Positions 29,803 through 41,948 of a stretch of 64,000 nt of DNA are shown piece by piece. The position numbers and the translations under genes are program-made. Source of the DNA: Luteimicrobium album (GTDB taxonomy: Bacteria > Actinomycetota > Actinomycetes > Actinomycetales > Cellulomonadaceae); the NCBI RefSeq assembly GCF_030161555.1, contig NZ_BSUK01000001.1, positions 248,001 to 312,000 on the forward strand, given 5' to 3'. How positions within the stretch are numbered: position 1 is the stretch's first letter; the number at the start of each line of letters is the position of its first letter. Under the pieces are notes generated by a model. That model worked only from the letters and a program-made list of their open reading frames with translations, made no database searches and was not told the DNA's origin.

Positions 29803-29866
29803 CGCTGTGGGCATCCGTGCGGCTGTCCCGGCGAGAGCCGGACCAGCCGAACGGATGCCCACAGCG
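29803..29866. terminator. Large hairpin between GH92-A and the HSP90 gene
   Basis: Outer arms 29803-29818 and 29851-29866 (CGCTGTGGGCATCCGT against its complement) are perfect. Inner arms with a bulge extend to a GAGA loop at about 29833-29836. It lies directly after the GH92-A stop on the minus strand. Confidence 0.7.
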
Positions 29867-29883
29867 GTGGTGGGGCTACGTCG

Positions 29884-32800
29884 TCAGCGGTGGGCGGTGA
29901 GCCGCACCGCCGGCGACGTGGCCTTCTCGACGTACTCCGAGGACGGTGTGAAGACCGCCTTGACCGTGATGATCCGCGTGTACGTCCGCGGCAGCGTGAT
30001 GGTCGCGCGGCCCTCGTCGGCCGACGTGAGCTTGACGCTCTTGACCGTGTCGCCGTCGACCCGGATCTCGACGGTCCCCACCGGCCAGGCGCCATTGGAG
30101 AGCTTCGCGACCCGGACCTTGACCGTCGGGTGGGTCCCCGACCGGAACGACGAACCGGTCACGTCGACCGCGGTCGTGGCCTTCGCGACGCGGAACGGCG
30201 TGTGCGAGGGTCGCGACGCCGCGCCGTCGGCCGTCCCGGTCGCCCCGAGCACGGCCACGACGTCCCGGTAGGTGCCCGGCCTGAGCGTCGACGACAGGGT
30301 TGCCACCGCTCGGTAGCCCCAGCCGCTCCGCTCGACCTTGGCGTGGCCGAGCACCGTGGAGCCGCTGCGGAACGTCACGGTGCCGTTGGTGGCGCCGGTG
30401 ACCCACGCGGTCACCTTCGCGACCTTGCTCGAGCCGTAGACCTGCGACGGCTTCGAGAAGGCCGGGACACCCACCGCGGTGTGCGCCTTGGCGACCGTCA
30501 CCTTGACGGTCTTGCTCGTGCTGCCGGCGTACACGTCGTCACCGGCGTAGCGCGCACTGTAGGCGTGCGTGCCGACCCCGACCGTGTCGAGCGTCAGCCG
30601 CGCCTTGTGACCGACGATCGCGACCAGCCCGAGCGACGTCGTCCCGTCGAAGAACTCGACGGCACCGGTCGCGTGGTTCGTGACGTCCGCGGTGAGCTTG
30701 ACCGGGTCACCGAGCGTGACCTTGGTCGCGTTCACGCTCAGGGTCACCGACGACGCCTTCTTCGCGTGCTCGACGACGACGCTCGCCGTCGCGGACGCCT
30801 GCGAGTCGCGCCCGACGGCGAGCACCGGGTAGGTCCCGTCGTCCGCCTTGGCCGGGATGGTCTTCGTGGTGGTGAAGGACCCGCCCTTGTCGGCGACGAC
30901 GCCCGGCTGGGCGGCGAGCGAGCGGGCCGAGGTGGCGACCGGTGTGGCGCTGAGCGTCACGTCGACCGTCTCGCCCGGCTCGAAGCCGGTGCCCTTGATC
31001 GTCACGATGCCACCGGGGTGGACCTTCGCCGGGGTGACGGCGAGGGCCGCGTGGTACTCCGTCTTGACGACGACCTTCGTGGTCGCGACGACGCTCTTCT
31101 CGCCGTCGTCGACGGTCACCGAGACGGTGTAGGTGCCGGCCTGCGCGTAGGTGTGCGTGCCGGTGACGGTGCCGTCCGCGACCTCGGCGGCGTCGACGGG
31201 GGTCTCGTCGCCCCAGTTGACGGTCGCCGTGTCCTGGCCGCCGAGCCCGCCGGTCACCGTGGCGAGCGCCGCGGTGAACTCCTGGCCGGTGGCCTGCTGG
31301 GCGACGTCCGTGCCCTCGGCCGCGAGGGCCGGGTGCGTGGTGCGCTGCCCGTTCGAGGCGATCGCGACGACGTGGATCAGGCCGTCGCCGAGACCGTTCT
31401 CCTGGTCGGGCAGGGTGATCGACGCGACCGTCTTGCCTGCCGGGATGTCGACCGGTGCGGTCGAGAAGACCGCGGCGGCCTGGTTGTCGCCGGCGCCCGA
31501 GCCCTTGAGCCGGTCGTCGGAGAGCGCCACGGCGATGTTCCCGAACTGCGGGCTCTTCGCCGCGCCGACCCAGTCGCCGTAGTCGATGGCGAAGTCCTGC
31601 GTGCTGCCGTCGGTGAACGTCAGCGTCGCCGTCCCGTGCTGCGCCGTCTCGTTCGCCGTCCCGATGACGGAGAGCTGCGTGGCACCGGTCCCGAGGTCGA
31701 GCGCGATGCGCTGACCCTTCGCCACCGCGGTGTCAGGCTTGCCCGCCGCGACCTTCGGGAGGTCGAACGTCAGGTCCGTGCCGGGCACCGCGACCATGGT
31801 GCCGGGCACGTAGCCCTTGGTCGCGAGCGACGCGGCGTCGAACGTGTACCCGTTCCCGTCGCAGTCGCCGCTGATGCCGGCGCCGAGCGTCGTGAAGCAG
31901 GTGATCGAGTACGCGCCGACCAGGGAGTCGTCACGCGACACCGTGACCGTGACGGGCTCGGAGGCCTGCTTGTCGCCCTGCTTCGCCCAGACCCGCGCCG
32001 TGTAGACGCCGGCCTTGTCGAACGTGTGCGGTGCCGTGATCTGGAGCGCGCCGAGGCCCGACTTGGTGACGGTGGCCGCCTGCGGCCCGTTGCCGTCGAG
32101 GAAGTCGACGGTGGCGGTGAAGTCCTTCGGGTCGGTCGAGGTGCCGCCGGTCACGGTCGCGTACGCGCCCGTGAACGAGGTCCCGACCTTGCCGGCGAGC
32201 TTCTTGCCCGGGTACAGGGCGAACGTGTCGGACTGCACCGTCGTGTCGACGAGCAGCTCGAGCTCGGCGAGCGTCGGCGCGCTGCCGTCGCTCGTCGCGG
32301 TGACGTGCAGCCGGTACTGGGAGTACAGCGTCGGCTTCGCGACCGTGAACGGCCGGGTCTGCGTCGCCCAGGCGAACTTCTGGTCCGTCCGGGTGTCGAG
32401 CGCCGTCCAGCTCTCGCCGTCGTTGGAGCCCTCGAGGGTCCAGGCGGTGGGCGTGGAGCCGTTCGCCCCGTTGGTGAGCGTGTAGGACGCGACCGCGACC
32501 GGCCCGCTCGTCGACGACCACGTGACCGTGGGCGTCGCCGAGGAGAACGTCACGGCGCTGCGGGAGTTGTCGTCCACGAGCGAGCTCGTGTCCGTGCCGT
32601 CGTCGGAGGACGTGTCGCCGTAGGACGGCTTGGTCCCGTCGACCTCCGGCGTGCGCACGCCCGTGTCGCTCGTGCGCTCGCCCCACGAGGTCGGCGTGGC
32701 GCTCATGTCGAACGTGAGCGTGCCGCCGTCCTTGAGCGCGGACTCGTCGAGGTTCACCCCGTCGAGCGCCTTGCCGTTCAGGCTGACCGACTTCACGTAC

Positions 32801-35800
32801 ACGTTCTGCTTGCTGTTGTTCGCCGCCTTGATCGTGAGGTCGCCGCCCTTGAGGTGGACGGTGGCGTCGCTGTAGAGCGGCGAGCCGATCGTGTACTGGC
32901 CGGAGCCGAGCGCGAGCGGGTAGAAGCCGAGGGCCGAGAAGACGTACCACGACGACATCTCGCCGTTGTCCTCGTCGCCCGGGTAGCCCTGCCCGATCTC
33001 AGACCCCACGAACAGCCGCTGGGTGATCTCGCGGACCGCCGCCTGCGTCTTGGACGGCTCGCCGGCCGCCGCGTACAGGTACGGGATGTGGTGCGAGACC
33101 TGGTTGCTCATGCCGAGCTGGCCCATCCGGACGTCACGGGCCTCCTTGGCCTCGTGGATGCCGTAGGTGCCCTTCTCGGGGGTCGAGAAGAAGGTGTCGA
33201 GCTTCTTCAGCAGGCCGTCCGTGCCGCCGTACAGCGCGGCGAGGCCGTCGATGTCGTACGGCGCGTGGAACGCGAAGTTCCAGCCGTCCGTCTCGGTGTA
33301 GTCCCCGCCCCACTGGGTCGGGTCGTACGTCAACGGGTCCTTGGCGAACGTGCCTGCCGGCGTCTTGCCCTGGAAGAAGTTCACGGCCGGGTCGAACATG
33401 TTGACGTAGTTCGTGGCCCGCTTGGTGAAGTACGACGCCTCCTGCGTGAGCTCGGCGACGCGCGACTTCGGGGTCTCGGGGTCGGCGGCCAGCTTCTCGG
33501 CCATCTTCCCGATCGCGAAGTCGTTGATGTACCCCTCGAGGCCCCACGAGACGCTCTCGCCCGTGGCGTTCGAGGTGTAGCCGATGAACTCGGACGTGTC
33601 GAGGCCCTTGCGGCCCACCGCGTTCGACGTCGGGAGCACGGTCGCGTTCTTCACGGCCGCGTCGTACGCCTCGAGCGCGAGGTCCGTCGGGATCGCGCCG
33701 GACAGGTACGACTCCGCGAACGACGCGTCGGAGCTCGTGCCCGTCATGAGGTCGGCGTAGCCCGGCGAGGACCAGCGGGCGATCCAGCCGCCGTCGCGGT
33801 ACTGCTGAACGAACCCGTTCACGAGCTCGGTCGCGACGTCCGGGTAGAGGAACGAGTACAGCGGCCAGACGGTGCGGTACGTGTCCCAGAACCCGTTGTT
33901 GACGAAGATCTTCCCATCGACGACCTTGGCGTTCGTCGCCGTGTCGGTGGCCGTGCCGCTCTTGGCCGAGACGGGGCTGGCGTACTGCCACTTCGCAGCG
34001 TCGGCGGTCCCGGTGTTCTCGGACTGCGAGTTCGGGTACAGGTTGAGGCGGTACAGGTCGGAGTACAGGTTGATCTTCTGCACCTGCGTCGCGTCCGGGA
34101 CGTCGATCACGCCGAGCCGGTCGTTCCACTGCTTCTGGGCCGCGCTGCGGACCTGGTCGAACGACTGGCCCGTGACCTCGAGGTCGGCGTTGTGCTTGGC
34201 CTGGTCGAGCGAGATGAACGACGTCGCGATCCGGAGCTCGACCGAGCTGTCGGACGACGTGTCGAACCGCGCGAACTGGGCCGTCGTGCGGCCGGTCGCG
34301 GTGCCGACGGCGCTCGGGGCGCGGTCGAACTGCCCGTACACGAACATCCGGCTCGCGCCTGCGGAGAGCCCGCTGCCGCCGTCGACCCAGCCGCTCACGG
34401 TGCCGTCCGCGGCGACCTTGAGCGACGACGTGCCGGCCACCTGGTCGACGATCGCCGTGCCGCTCGCGGCGCCTGACGGGAACGTGAAGCGGTACACGCC
34501 GGCGTGGTCGGACGGCGTGACCTCGGCCTGGATCCCGTCGGTGAACTTCACCGAGTACAGGTCGGGCTGCGCCGTCTCGTCGTCGTGCGAGAACTCGAGC
34601 CCGCGGGCCGACAGGCCGGCGTCGGGGTCCCGGTCGCGAGCGACGGCATGATCGCGAGCTGGTCGCGGTCACCCATCCAAGGGCTCGGCTCGTGCGAGAT
34701 GCCGATCGCCTGCAGGACGGGCAGGTTCTTCGCGTCGTTGCTCGACGCGTAGTTGTAGAGCCAGCTCTGCGAGCTCGCGTCGGTCATCGGGGTGAAGAAG
34801 TTGAAGCCGTTCGGGACGGCCGTCGCGGGGATGTTGTTCCCGCGCGAGAAGCTGCCGCTCGCGTTCGTGCCGCGGCGCGTGTCGACGTAGTTCGTGCGGC
34901 TCGAACCGTCGATCGTCGTGGCGTGCTGGACGTCGACGTCGTCGAGCCAGCCCGAGAACACGGTCTTCGCGGTGCCGCCCGGGTTGTCGTACGAGAGCAG
35001 GATCTTCGTGATGTGGCGGCCGGCGAGCGACGACAGGTCGACGCGCACCTTGTTCCACTGGTCCGCGTAGAGCGCCTTCTCGCGGCCCTGGTCCTTGGCG
35101 TCGGCGCCGAAACCGTACTGGTCGGTCAGGTCCTTCGCGGACATGAGCGTGCCGTCGTCGAGCTGGAGGTCGACGGCGACGTACGTGGCCGGGTACTCGA
35201 GGTCGCTCGGGTTCATCGTCGGGAAGACGGTGTAGGACAGCTCGCTGTCGGAGCCGATCGGGATGTCGACGTCGGAGTAGAGGACGTCCGTCGAGGACGC
35301 CGTGCCGTCGGCGAGGTGCGAGCCGGAGTAGAACAGCGCCTGCGTCCCGCTGAAGCCGGCCTTCGTCTTGGCCGTGGGCGACGACACGGGCCCCGCGCCG
35401 ACCTCGGTGTGCATGGGGCTCGCGGGGACGGGGTTGTCGGTCCCGTCGAGGATGTCCCAGTCGCCGAGCTGGATGAGGCTGTCGCCGCTGTTCTTGGTGA
35501 TGTTGAGCCGGTAGTACGCGTAGGAGCCGGGGTTCGCGACGGTGTACGTGTTCGTCACGAAGCGGTCGGAGAACGTCTGGCCGGTCTGGCTGTCGACGTC
35601 GACCCAGGTCTTCCCGTCCGTGGAGCCCTGGACGGTCCACGCCTGGGGGTCGCGCGTGGGCGAGTCGTTGGCCGAGGTGATCGTGTACTGCTTGACCGTC
35701 TGCGCGGCGTCGAGCTGGTACTGCAGCCAGCCGGTGTTGGTCCGGACGAGCCACTTGGTGGAGCTGTCGGCGTCGGCGGCCTTGACTGCGGTCTCCGACG

Positions 35801-36115
35801 GCGGGTTCTCGCCCGACGCCGTCACCCCGGTGACGTGCGGGAGCAGGCTCCCGTTCGCGTACCGCGCCCCGGTGACGTTGACCGGGTCGCTGAACGCGGT
35901 GCTGAGCAGCGGGGCGGCGTCGCCCTGCTCGAACGACGACGCGAACGTGCCCCCGGCGGGGCGTCGTCGGCGTGGGCTGCGGGTGCGACCAGGCCGCCGA
36001 GCGTAGCGACCAGAGCGGCGCTGACCGCGCTCACGGTACCGACGCGGGCGGCGGAGACCGCTCGTCTCCGGGTGCGACCGGGCGGCCGCCCGGCATCGCT
36101 GAACTGCAGGCTCAT
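29884..36115 (-). CDS. GH92-A: giant secreted alpha-mannosidase with Ig-like tail (two frame breaks)
   Basis: About 2,077 residues after repair. Order: signal peptide (1-46, ...GGLVAPAAHA), discoidin/F5-8C-like domain (about 100-240), jelly-roll domain (about 250-400), GH92 catalytic region (about 405-1160), second F5-8C-like domain, PKD/Ig-like domain, an accessory domain shared with GH92-C, a PKD domain, then several Big_3_5/Ig-like modules. The general-acid Glu is present (TETDGWNF, residue 942), as is the Asp pair region GDEDNGEMSSWYVFSALGFYPL, so it should be an ordinary Ca2+-dependent exo-alpha-mannosidase on yeast mannan or N-glycans. Breaks lie at CCCCC 35950-35954 and near 34628-34645. 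It starts at the ATG at 36115 with AGGAG upstream. Confidence 0.9.
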
Positions 36116-36182
36116 CCTCGACTCCTGGGGTCCGTCGTCAATGACGTTCGATCCGGTGCGGCCCGCACGGGCTGCGCCCCTC

Positions 36183-36235
36183 TGACATCGCTGTCAGTCA
36201 AGCCAGACAGTAGACAGCCCGAAGGAGGGTGTCAA
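36183..36235 (-). promoter_or_regulatory. GH92-A promoter with LacI-type operator at the start site
   Basis: Read on the minus strand: -35 TTGACA (36230-36235), 17-bp spacer, -10 TACTGT (36207-36212), then the palindrome TGACAGCGATGTCA (36183-36196) beginning 10 bp after the -10, i.e. over the first transcribed bases. The same palindrome recurs at four other promoters in the window. Confidence 0.75.
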
Positions 36236-36312
36236 CAGGGGCGAGCCGTCACGGCCGCAGCCGGCCGTCCCTCGTCGAGTGGGCCGCGCACGCCGGGTCG
36301 GTGCGCGGCGCG

Positions 36313-37382
36313 TCAGGAGGCGGGCGGACGCTCACCCGAGCCGCGGGCGACCAGGCGCGTGGGAAGCACCCACGTCTGCGGGTCCTCGACCCGACGGCCC
36401 TGCCGCGCGAGCAGCGCGCGGGCGGCCTGCCGCCCGATCTCAGCGGGGTCGTAGGACACGGTCGTCACGCCCAGCAGGTCGGCGAGGTCGAAGTCGTCGA
36501 AGCCGACGAGCGCAAGCTCGGGGCGACCTCGGCCATCGCGTGCAGCACGCCGGTCGTGATGCGGTTGTTGGCGGAGAACACGGCGGTGGCGTCCGGGTCG
36601 TCCACGAGCAGCGCCTTGACCGCCTCGGCCGCGGACTCGGCGTCGTGCGCGCCCTCGCGGACGAGTGCGCGCCAGTCCACGACGCCCGCGGCCTCCATCG
36701 CGTCGCCGAACGCACGCTGCCGCTCGCGCTGCGGATGCAGGCGCGCGTAGTCGCCCACGTACGCGATCCGACGATGCCCGGCCGCGAGCAGGTGCTCGAC
36801 GGCGGCCCGCGTGCCCCCGTAGTTGTCCAGGAGGAACGCGTCCGCGTCCATGCCCGCCGGTGGACGGTCGACGAAGACGATGGGGACACCACGCTCCTGG
36901 ACGTCGGCGAACGACGCGTGGGACGTCAGCGTCGAGGTCAGGATGAGTCCGCGGACCCGGCGCAGCGCGAACTCGTCGACGAGCGTGACCTCCGCGTCCG
37001 GGTCCTCGTCCGAGCTCGCGATCGTCAGCTGGAGCCCGAGCGCCCGGACCTCCTGCTCCACGCCCTTCGCCATCACCGAGTAGAAGGGGTTCGCGAGGTC
37101 GCCCGTGATGAACGCGACGACACCAGGGACCACGCCGCGCTTGAGCAGGCTGGCCATCGGGTTCAGGCGGAACCCGAGGTCGTCGGCGACGCCCAGGACG
37201 CGTTCGCGGGTCTGCTCCGCGACGTAGCGCTCGCCGTTCATGACCCGGGACGCGGTCTTGAGGCTCACGCCGGCGCGTTCGGCGACGTCGGCCAGCGTCG
37301 GTCGTCGCCCCGTGCTCGTCGCGGCGCTCGCGCCGTCGTGCTGGTCCGCCCTGACGCCGCTCTCGGTGCCGTCCGCGCCCAT
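36313..37382 (-). CDS. LacI-family repressor of the mannan/yeast-wall regulon (one frame break)
   Basis: About 356 residues. HTH: LADVAERAGVSLKTASRVMNGERYVAEQTRERVLG with hinge helix LNPMASLLKRG; then a periplasmic-binding-protein-like effector domain (GVVAFITGDLANPFYSVMAKGVEQ, IVFVDRPPAG, AYVGDYARLHPQRERQRAF). The frame breaks at GGGG 36520-36523; one added base gives APELALVGFDDFDLADLLGVTTV and a natural end LVARGSGERPPAS at the TGA 36313. It lies between GH92-A and the divergent PAP2 gene, both of which carry the 14-bp operator. It is the obvious candidate to bind those sites, with a mannose-containing or phosphomannose ligand as possible inducer. Confidence 0.87.
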
Positions 37383-37437
37383 TGAGCCCTGCCTCTCCCG
37401 CGCTCCCGATGGTCGCGCCAGCCTACCGCTTCAGGCG

Positions 37438-37482
37438 TTGACGTATCGGATGGGGTCGACCATCATCGTGACAGCGTTGTCA
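37438..37482 (+). promoter_or_regulatory. PAP2 promoter with LacI-type operator
   Basis: -35 TTGACG (37438-37443), 17-bp spacer, -10 CATCAT (37461-37466), then the perfect palindrome TGACAGCGTTGTCA (37469-37482) starting 2 bp after the -10 and covering the predicted start site. It lies 87 bp upstream of the LacI gene start, so autoregulation is possible. Confidence 0.75.
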
Positions 37483-37589
37483 CGTTGCAGTTCGTCGTCG
37501 AGCTCAGTGACAGCCGCTCCCCGCTTCACCTGCGCTGCGCACGACGCACCTGGCGTAGCCCCGCCCAACGTCGAGACGGAGATGCCCTG

Positions 37590-40500
37590 ATGAAGTCGCA
37601 CCGGACACCATCCACCCGCGCTCCCCGCGCCCTCGGGGGCCGCACGCTCCGGCGCGCGGGCGCCTTGGCCACCGCGCTAGGCCTGGGGCTCGCCGGCGCT
37701 CTGGTCGCCGCGCCGGCGGAGGCGGCCGCCAGCACCCCGACCGCCCTGACGGCCGGCGGTTACTGGTCGGCCTCGTACGAGACCGGGACGCCCCAGCCAG
37801 CCGGGTTCCCGGCGGCCGGGAGCACCGTCGAGGTGCGAGGAGACCAACTCGTCCCGTCGTCGTCGATCACCTCGGTCGTCTCCGCGCACGCGAACGCCGA
37901 GAGCACGACCGAGCACGTCCAGAGCCTCGCCGACCGCGACCCCTCGACCAAGTGGTACGCGGCCGGGTCCGGTGCCCCGTCCGAGACGTCGCCGCTGTCC
38001 GTGGTCTACACGCTCGCCACCAGCGCGCGGGTCACGACGTACGCCGTCACCGCCGGCGGCGACAGCGCCACGTTCCCCGAACGGGACCCGAGGTCCTGGA
38101 CCGTGCTCGGTACCGACGACGCGGCCGTCGCGGCCGACCCCGGCTCGTCCGGGTGGCAGACCGTGGACACACGGACGGACCAGACGTTTGCCTCGAACGG
38201 CCTGACCCGCTTCTACCACGTCGAGCAGCCGGCGTCGTACCGCTACTACCAGCTCCGCGTGACCGCCAACGCGGGCGGCGCAGCGAAGAACGCCAACACC
38301 CAGATCGCGGACTGGACGCTCCGCAGCCAGGACACGACTGGCACGGCCCCGCTCGGCGCGTCCGTGGAGAATGCCGACACGGTGCCAGGCGGGGCCGGCA
38401 CGCGCGCGGTCCGGTGGTCGGCCGACGTGCTCGCCGACGGCAAGGCCGCGTCGACGGTCGTGCTCCAGTCCGGTCTCGACGTCCCCGTGGGCTCCACGAC
38501 CGATCTGACCTACCTCGTCCGGCCGACCGATGCAGCGTCCGCGCACACCACGGTCGACGTCGCCTACACCGATGTCGACGGCGGCTCGCCCCACCGGTTC
38601 ACCGCACCGGCGACGACGACGCCCGCTCCGGGACGGTGGGACGAGGTCACCGTCAGCCTCGCGGAGCTCGCGGGCAAGCACGTGACCGAGCTGCTCCTGG
38701 GCTACGCGGACGACGACGCCCACGCCGGACCGCTCGAGGGCTGGATCGACCAGGTGCGGCTCGGCCGGCCGCTCGTCGACGGGTCGACCACCTGGACCTA
38801 CCTGGACGCCGGGAACGTCGATCCCGCGGGGAGCGCCACGGACCGGACCGCCTGGACACGGACGGACGCCACCCTGGGCGACGGCTGGAGGGACGCGAGT
38901 GGCCCCTTCGGCGTCAAGGGCACGGGGACCGCCCTCGGCTCCGGCTACCCCGTGACGACCAAGCTCCGCCTGTACACCGACGGCTCCGCGGCGCCGGACG
39001 TCCCCGCGTACTTCTTCCGGACCACGTTCACCCTCGACGCAGACGCCCTCCGCTCGCTGCCGGACCTCGTCGGCACCCTGACCTACGACGACACAGCGAC
39101 CGTCTACCTCAACGGCGAGCGGATCGCCGGCTGGAACGACGACAAGGTCACGAGCAACCTCCAGTACGAGACGCCCGACGGCACCGCAGGTGGGGGCGAC
39201 CCCGTCACCAGCACGTTCACCGTCCAGGCCGCCGACCTCGTCGCGGGCACGAACACGCTCGCGGTCGAGGTCCACCAGTGCAACAGCACGAGCTCTGACG
39301 CCTACTTCGGGCTCAACCTGGCGCCGTCCACCGCGGCCACGGGGTTCACCACCGACCAGCTCGCCCCGACCTACGCCTCGGACACGCTCCCCGCGGCCCC
39401 GGACGGCGCGGACTACGACACGTGGCTCCTGCGGTCCTTCACGGACGCCGAGCAGACCCCCAGCATCATGGGTCCCAACACCATCTACCCGACGGGCACC
39501 ACCGTGGACGACCTCCAGGCGCTCGACGACACGAAGGTGGTCGAGATCAACAACGCCTACACGAGCAAGAGCGACCCGCAGGTCGTCAAGGCGCTCGACG
39601 ACGGCGCGCACAGCCCGCACCAGACGATGGCGGACGGCCTCGGCAGCGTCCTCGGCCCCCTGTACACTCAGGCGCTCGCCGACGACGAACTGCCGAAGAC
39701 CAAGGCCCTGCTCTCCTACCGCGTCGAGAAGGCGACGTCGTCGTCGGGTGACAGCTACCAGACCGCGAAGAACAGCTACCAGTACAAGCGGCCGTTCGTG
39801 CGGATGGGCTTCACCTCCGACGGCGGCCTGATCAAGCAGTGGGACAGCGCGGGCGGCTACGCCGGTCTCGCGGGCGACGGGTCGTTCCCGAGCGGCCACA
39901 CCTCGCACGGCTACTCGCAGGGGATCACGCTCGCGACTCTCCTTCCCCAGCTCGCGCCGCAGATCCTCGCGCGCGCGTCCGAGTACGGGAACAACCGCAT
40001 CGTGCTCGCCTTCCACTACCCGACCGACATCATGGGAGGCCGGATCGTCGGGGAGGATACGACGACGAGGCGCTGGTCGGACGCGGGCTACCGCACCCTG
40101 CTCACCGCGGCGCGGACCGAGCTGCAGTCGGTCCTCGCGCAGAAGTGCCGGGAGGTCGGGGCCGGCAGCACGCTCACGGCGTGCATCGCCGGGCAGCAGC
40201 AGTACCTCCCGACGTCCGACGCCCTGAGCGTCTACCACGAGCGCCTCACGTACGGGTTCCCGCAGGTCGCAGCGACGGACAAGGCTCCGTCGGTCCCGCA
40301 GGGCGCGGAGAACCTGCTCCTGAGCGCGTTCCCCGACCTCACCGCGGCCCAGCGCCGGACAGTCCTGGCCGCCACCGAAGTCCCGTCGGGCTACGTGCTG
40401 GACGACGAGTCCGGCGCGGGCAGCTACCAGCGGCTCGACCTCGCAGCCGCGATGGCGGCGAAGGTCACCGTGAACCACGACGGCACGCTCACCGTCGACG

Positions 40501-41125
40501 GGACCCGCGTCGGCGCCGACGGGCTGCCGGTCACCGCACCCGCACGGACCAGGCTGCACGCGACGGCGCAGCGCACCGGCTACGGCGAGAAGGCGTCGGT
40601 CCTGGTCACGGCGAGCGCGGCCCACGGGGTCGTGCCGCGCGGCACGGTGACGGTCCGCGAGGGCCGCACCACGCTCGGCACGGCCCGCCTCGGCGCGCGG
40701 GGCATCGCCATCGTCGCGCTGCCGCGGACCCTCGCGGTCGGGAGCCATCACCTCGCAGTGCGGTTCGTGCCTACCGATCCGGTCGTGACGACCGCGGCCA
40801 CGACGACGGCGACCCTCCGGGTGACGAAGGGCACGGTCCGGATCACGCGGGTCGCCGTCGGCTCCGGGCACCTCCGGAAGGGCGAACGCGCCACCGTGAC
40901 GGTCCGGCTGGCCGGGCCGGGCTCGGTCCCCCCACCGGAAGGGTGACGCTGACGGTCGACGGACGGACGGTCGGAAGCGCCCCGGTGCGCACCCGCGACG
41001 GGGTGAGCTCCGCGACGGTCCGCACCGACGTCCTGCGGCGCACGGGCTGGCTCGAGGTGGTCTACGGCGGCAGCGTCTCGCTGCGGGCGACGACGTCCAC
41101 GACGGACCGGTACGTCAGGAGCTGA
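37590..41125 (+). CDS. Secreted PAP2/class A acid phosphatase with discoidin and Ig-like domains (one frame break)
   Basis: About 1,178 residues. Order: signal peptide (...LGLAGALVAAPAEA), F5-8C-like domain (about 60-235), jelly-roll-like domains (about 240-600), PAP2 phosphatase core (about 610-880), Ig-like C-terminus. The phosphatase signature is complete: K727-x6-R734P735, PSGH with His770, R803-x5-H809-x3-D813. The usual Ser before Arg is Asn802. The frame breaks at CCCCCC 40928-40933; one C restores PPTGRVTLTVDGRTVGSAPV and the TGA at 41123. It starts at the ATG at 37590 with GGAG upstream. Being extracellular, LacI-controlled and next to GH92 genes, it plausibly dephosphorylates mannose-6-phosphate groups of yeast phosphomannan. 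Confidence 0.87.
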
Positions 41126-41155
41126 TCGCAGCCCCGACCGCCACGTGCGCGCGCC

Positions 41156-41896
41156 TCAGGATCCCATGCCCAGGTGCGCTCCCCCGGCGACGTCGAGGCT
41201 CACGCCGGTGATGTAACGGTGCGCCGGGTCCGTCAGGAACAGGACCGCCTCCGTGACCTCGCGCGGCTCGGCGAACCGCCTCATCGGCAGCTGCGCCGCA
41301 CGAGCACGCCGGGCGGCGTCGGCCTCGCCGGCGTCCGCCGCCTTCTGCGCCCACATCGCCGTGTTCACCGGACCGGGGCAGACCGCGTTGACGGAGATCC
41401 CGTCGGGTCCGAGGATCCCGGCGAACGAGAACATCACGTGCAGCACGCCGATCTTGCTGACGTTGTAGGGCATGTAGTCGGTGCGGGCCTCCTTGGCGGC
41501 CACGGAGGAGAAGAAGAGCATCGTGCCGCCGTGACCGGCGGCACGCATCGCCGCACCCACCTCGCGAGCCATGGTGAACGTGCCGACCGTGTTGATCCCG
41601 AGCACGCGCTCGAACTCGGCCGTGGTCGTCTCGAACGGGTCCGGCGTGGCGCCGAGCACGCCGGCGGCGTGCACGAGCGCGTCGATCCTCCCGTGCCGCT
41701 CGACGGTCCGCCGCACCACGTCCCGGCACGATCCCTCGTCCGTCACGTCGAGGTGCATCGAGTCCGGTCCCTCACCGACCCCAAGATCGGCCTCCATCAC
41801 CACCGCGCCCTCGTCCCGAAGGGTCCGGACCACGTCCTGCCCGATGCCGCCCGCCGCGCCCGTCACCAGGACGACCTGGCCGTTCCTGCCGCTCAT
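41156..41896 (-). CDS. Short-chain dehydrogenase/reductase
   Basis: A 246-residue classical SDR. Cofactor motif TGAAGGIG, LDVTDEGSCRDVV (the Asp after beta-3 favours NAD), NNAG-equivalent VHAAGVLG, catalytic Ser in MLFFSSVAAKEA, and Y-x3-K in YMPYNVSKIGV; the PGPVNTAMW loop follows. All catalytic residues are present. It starts at the ATG at 41896 with GAGGAG upstream. It is the last gene of the minus-strand sugar operon, 52 bp after the preceding stop, and converges with the PAP2 gene. It would oxidise or reduce a sugar or polyol hydroxyl in the pathway; the substrate is not deducible. Confidence 0.88.
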   Translation of the reverse strand: MSGRNGQVVLVTGAAGGIGQDVVRTLRDEGAVVMEADLGVGEGPDSMHLDVTDEGSCRDVVRRTVERHGRIDALVHAAGVLGATPDPFETTTAEFERVLGINTVGTFTMAREVGAAMRAAGHGGTMLFFSSVAAKEARTDYMPYNVSKIGVLHVMFSFAGILGPDGISVNAVCPGPVNTAMWAQKAADAGEADAARRARAAQLPMRRFAEPREVTEAVLFLTDPAHRYITGVSLDVAGGAHLGMGS

Positions 41897-41948
41897 CCGT
41901 CCATCTCCTCGTTCGTCGGGCCCCGCGGTCGCGGGGCCGTGGTCGGAC

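Noticed and set aside
25268..30271. 5-kb plus-strand open frame opposite the TPR and HSP90 genes
   Set aside because: It crosses two well-supported minus-strand genes and a terminator hairpin; the composition is that of an antisense shadow.
29890..34476. Very long plus-strand open frame (over 1,500 codons) antisense to GH92-A
   Set aside because: High-GC coding DNA leaves the opposite frame open; the product is Arg/Gly/Val-rich with no family motif, while the minus strand encodes a clear GH92 protein.
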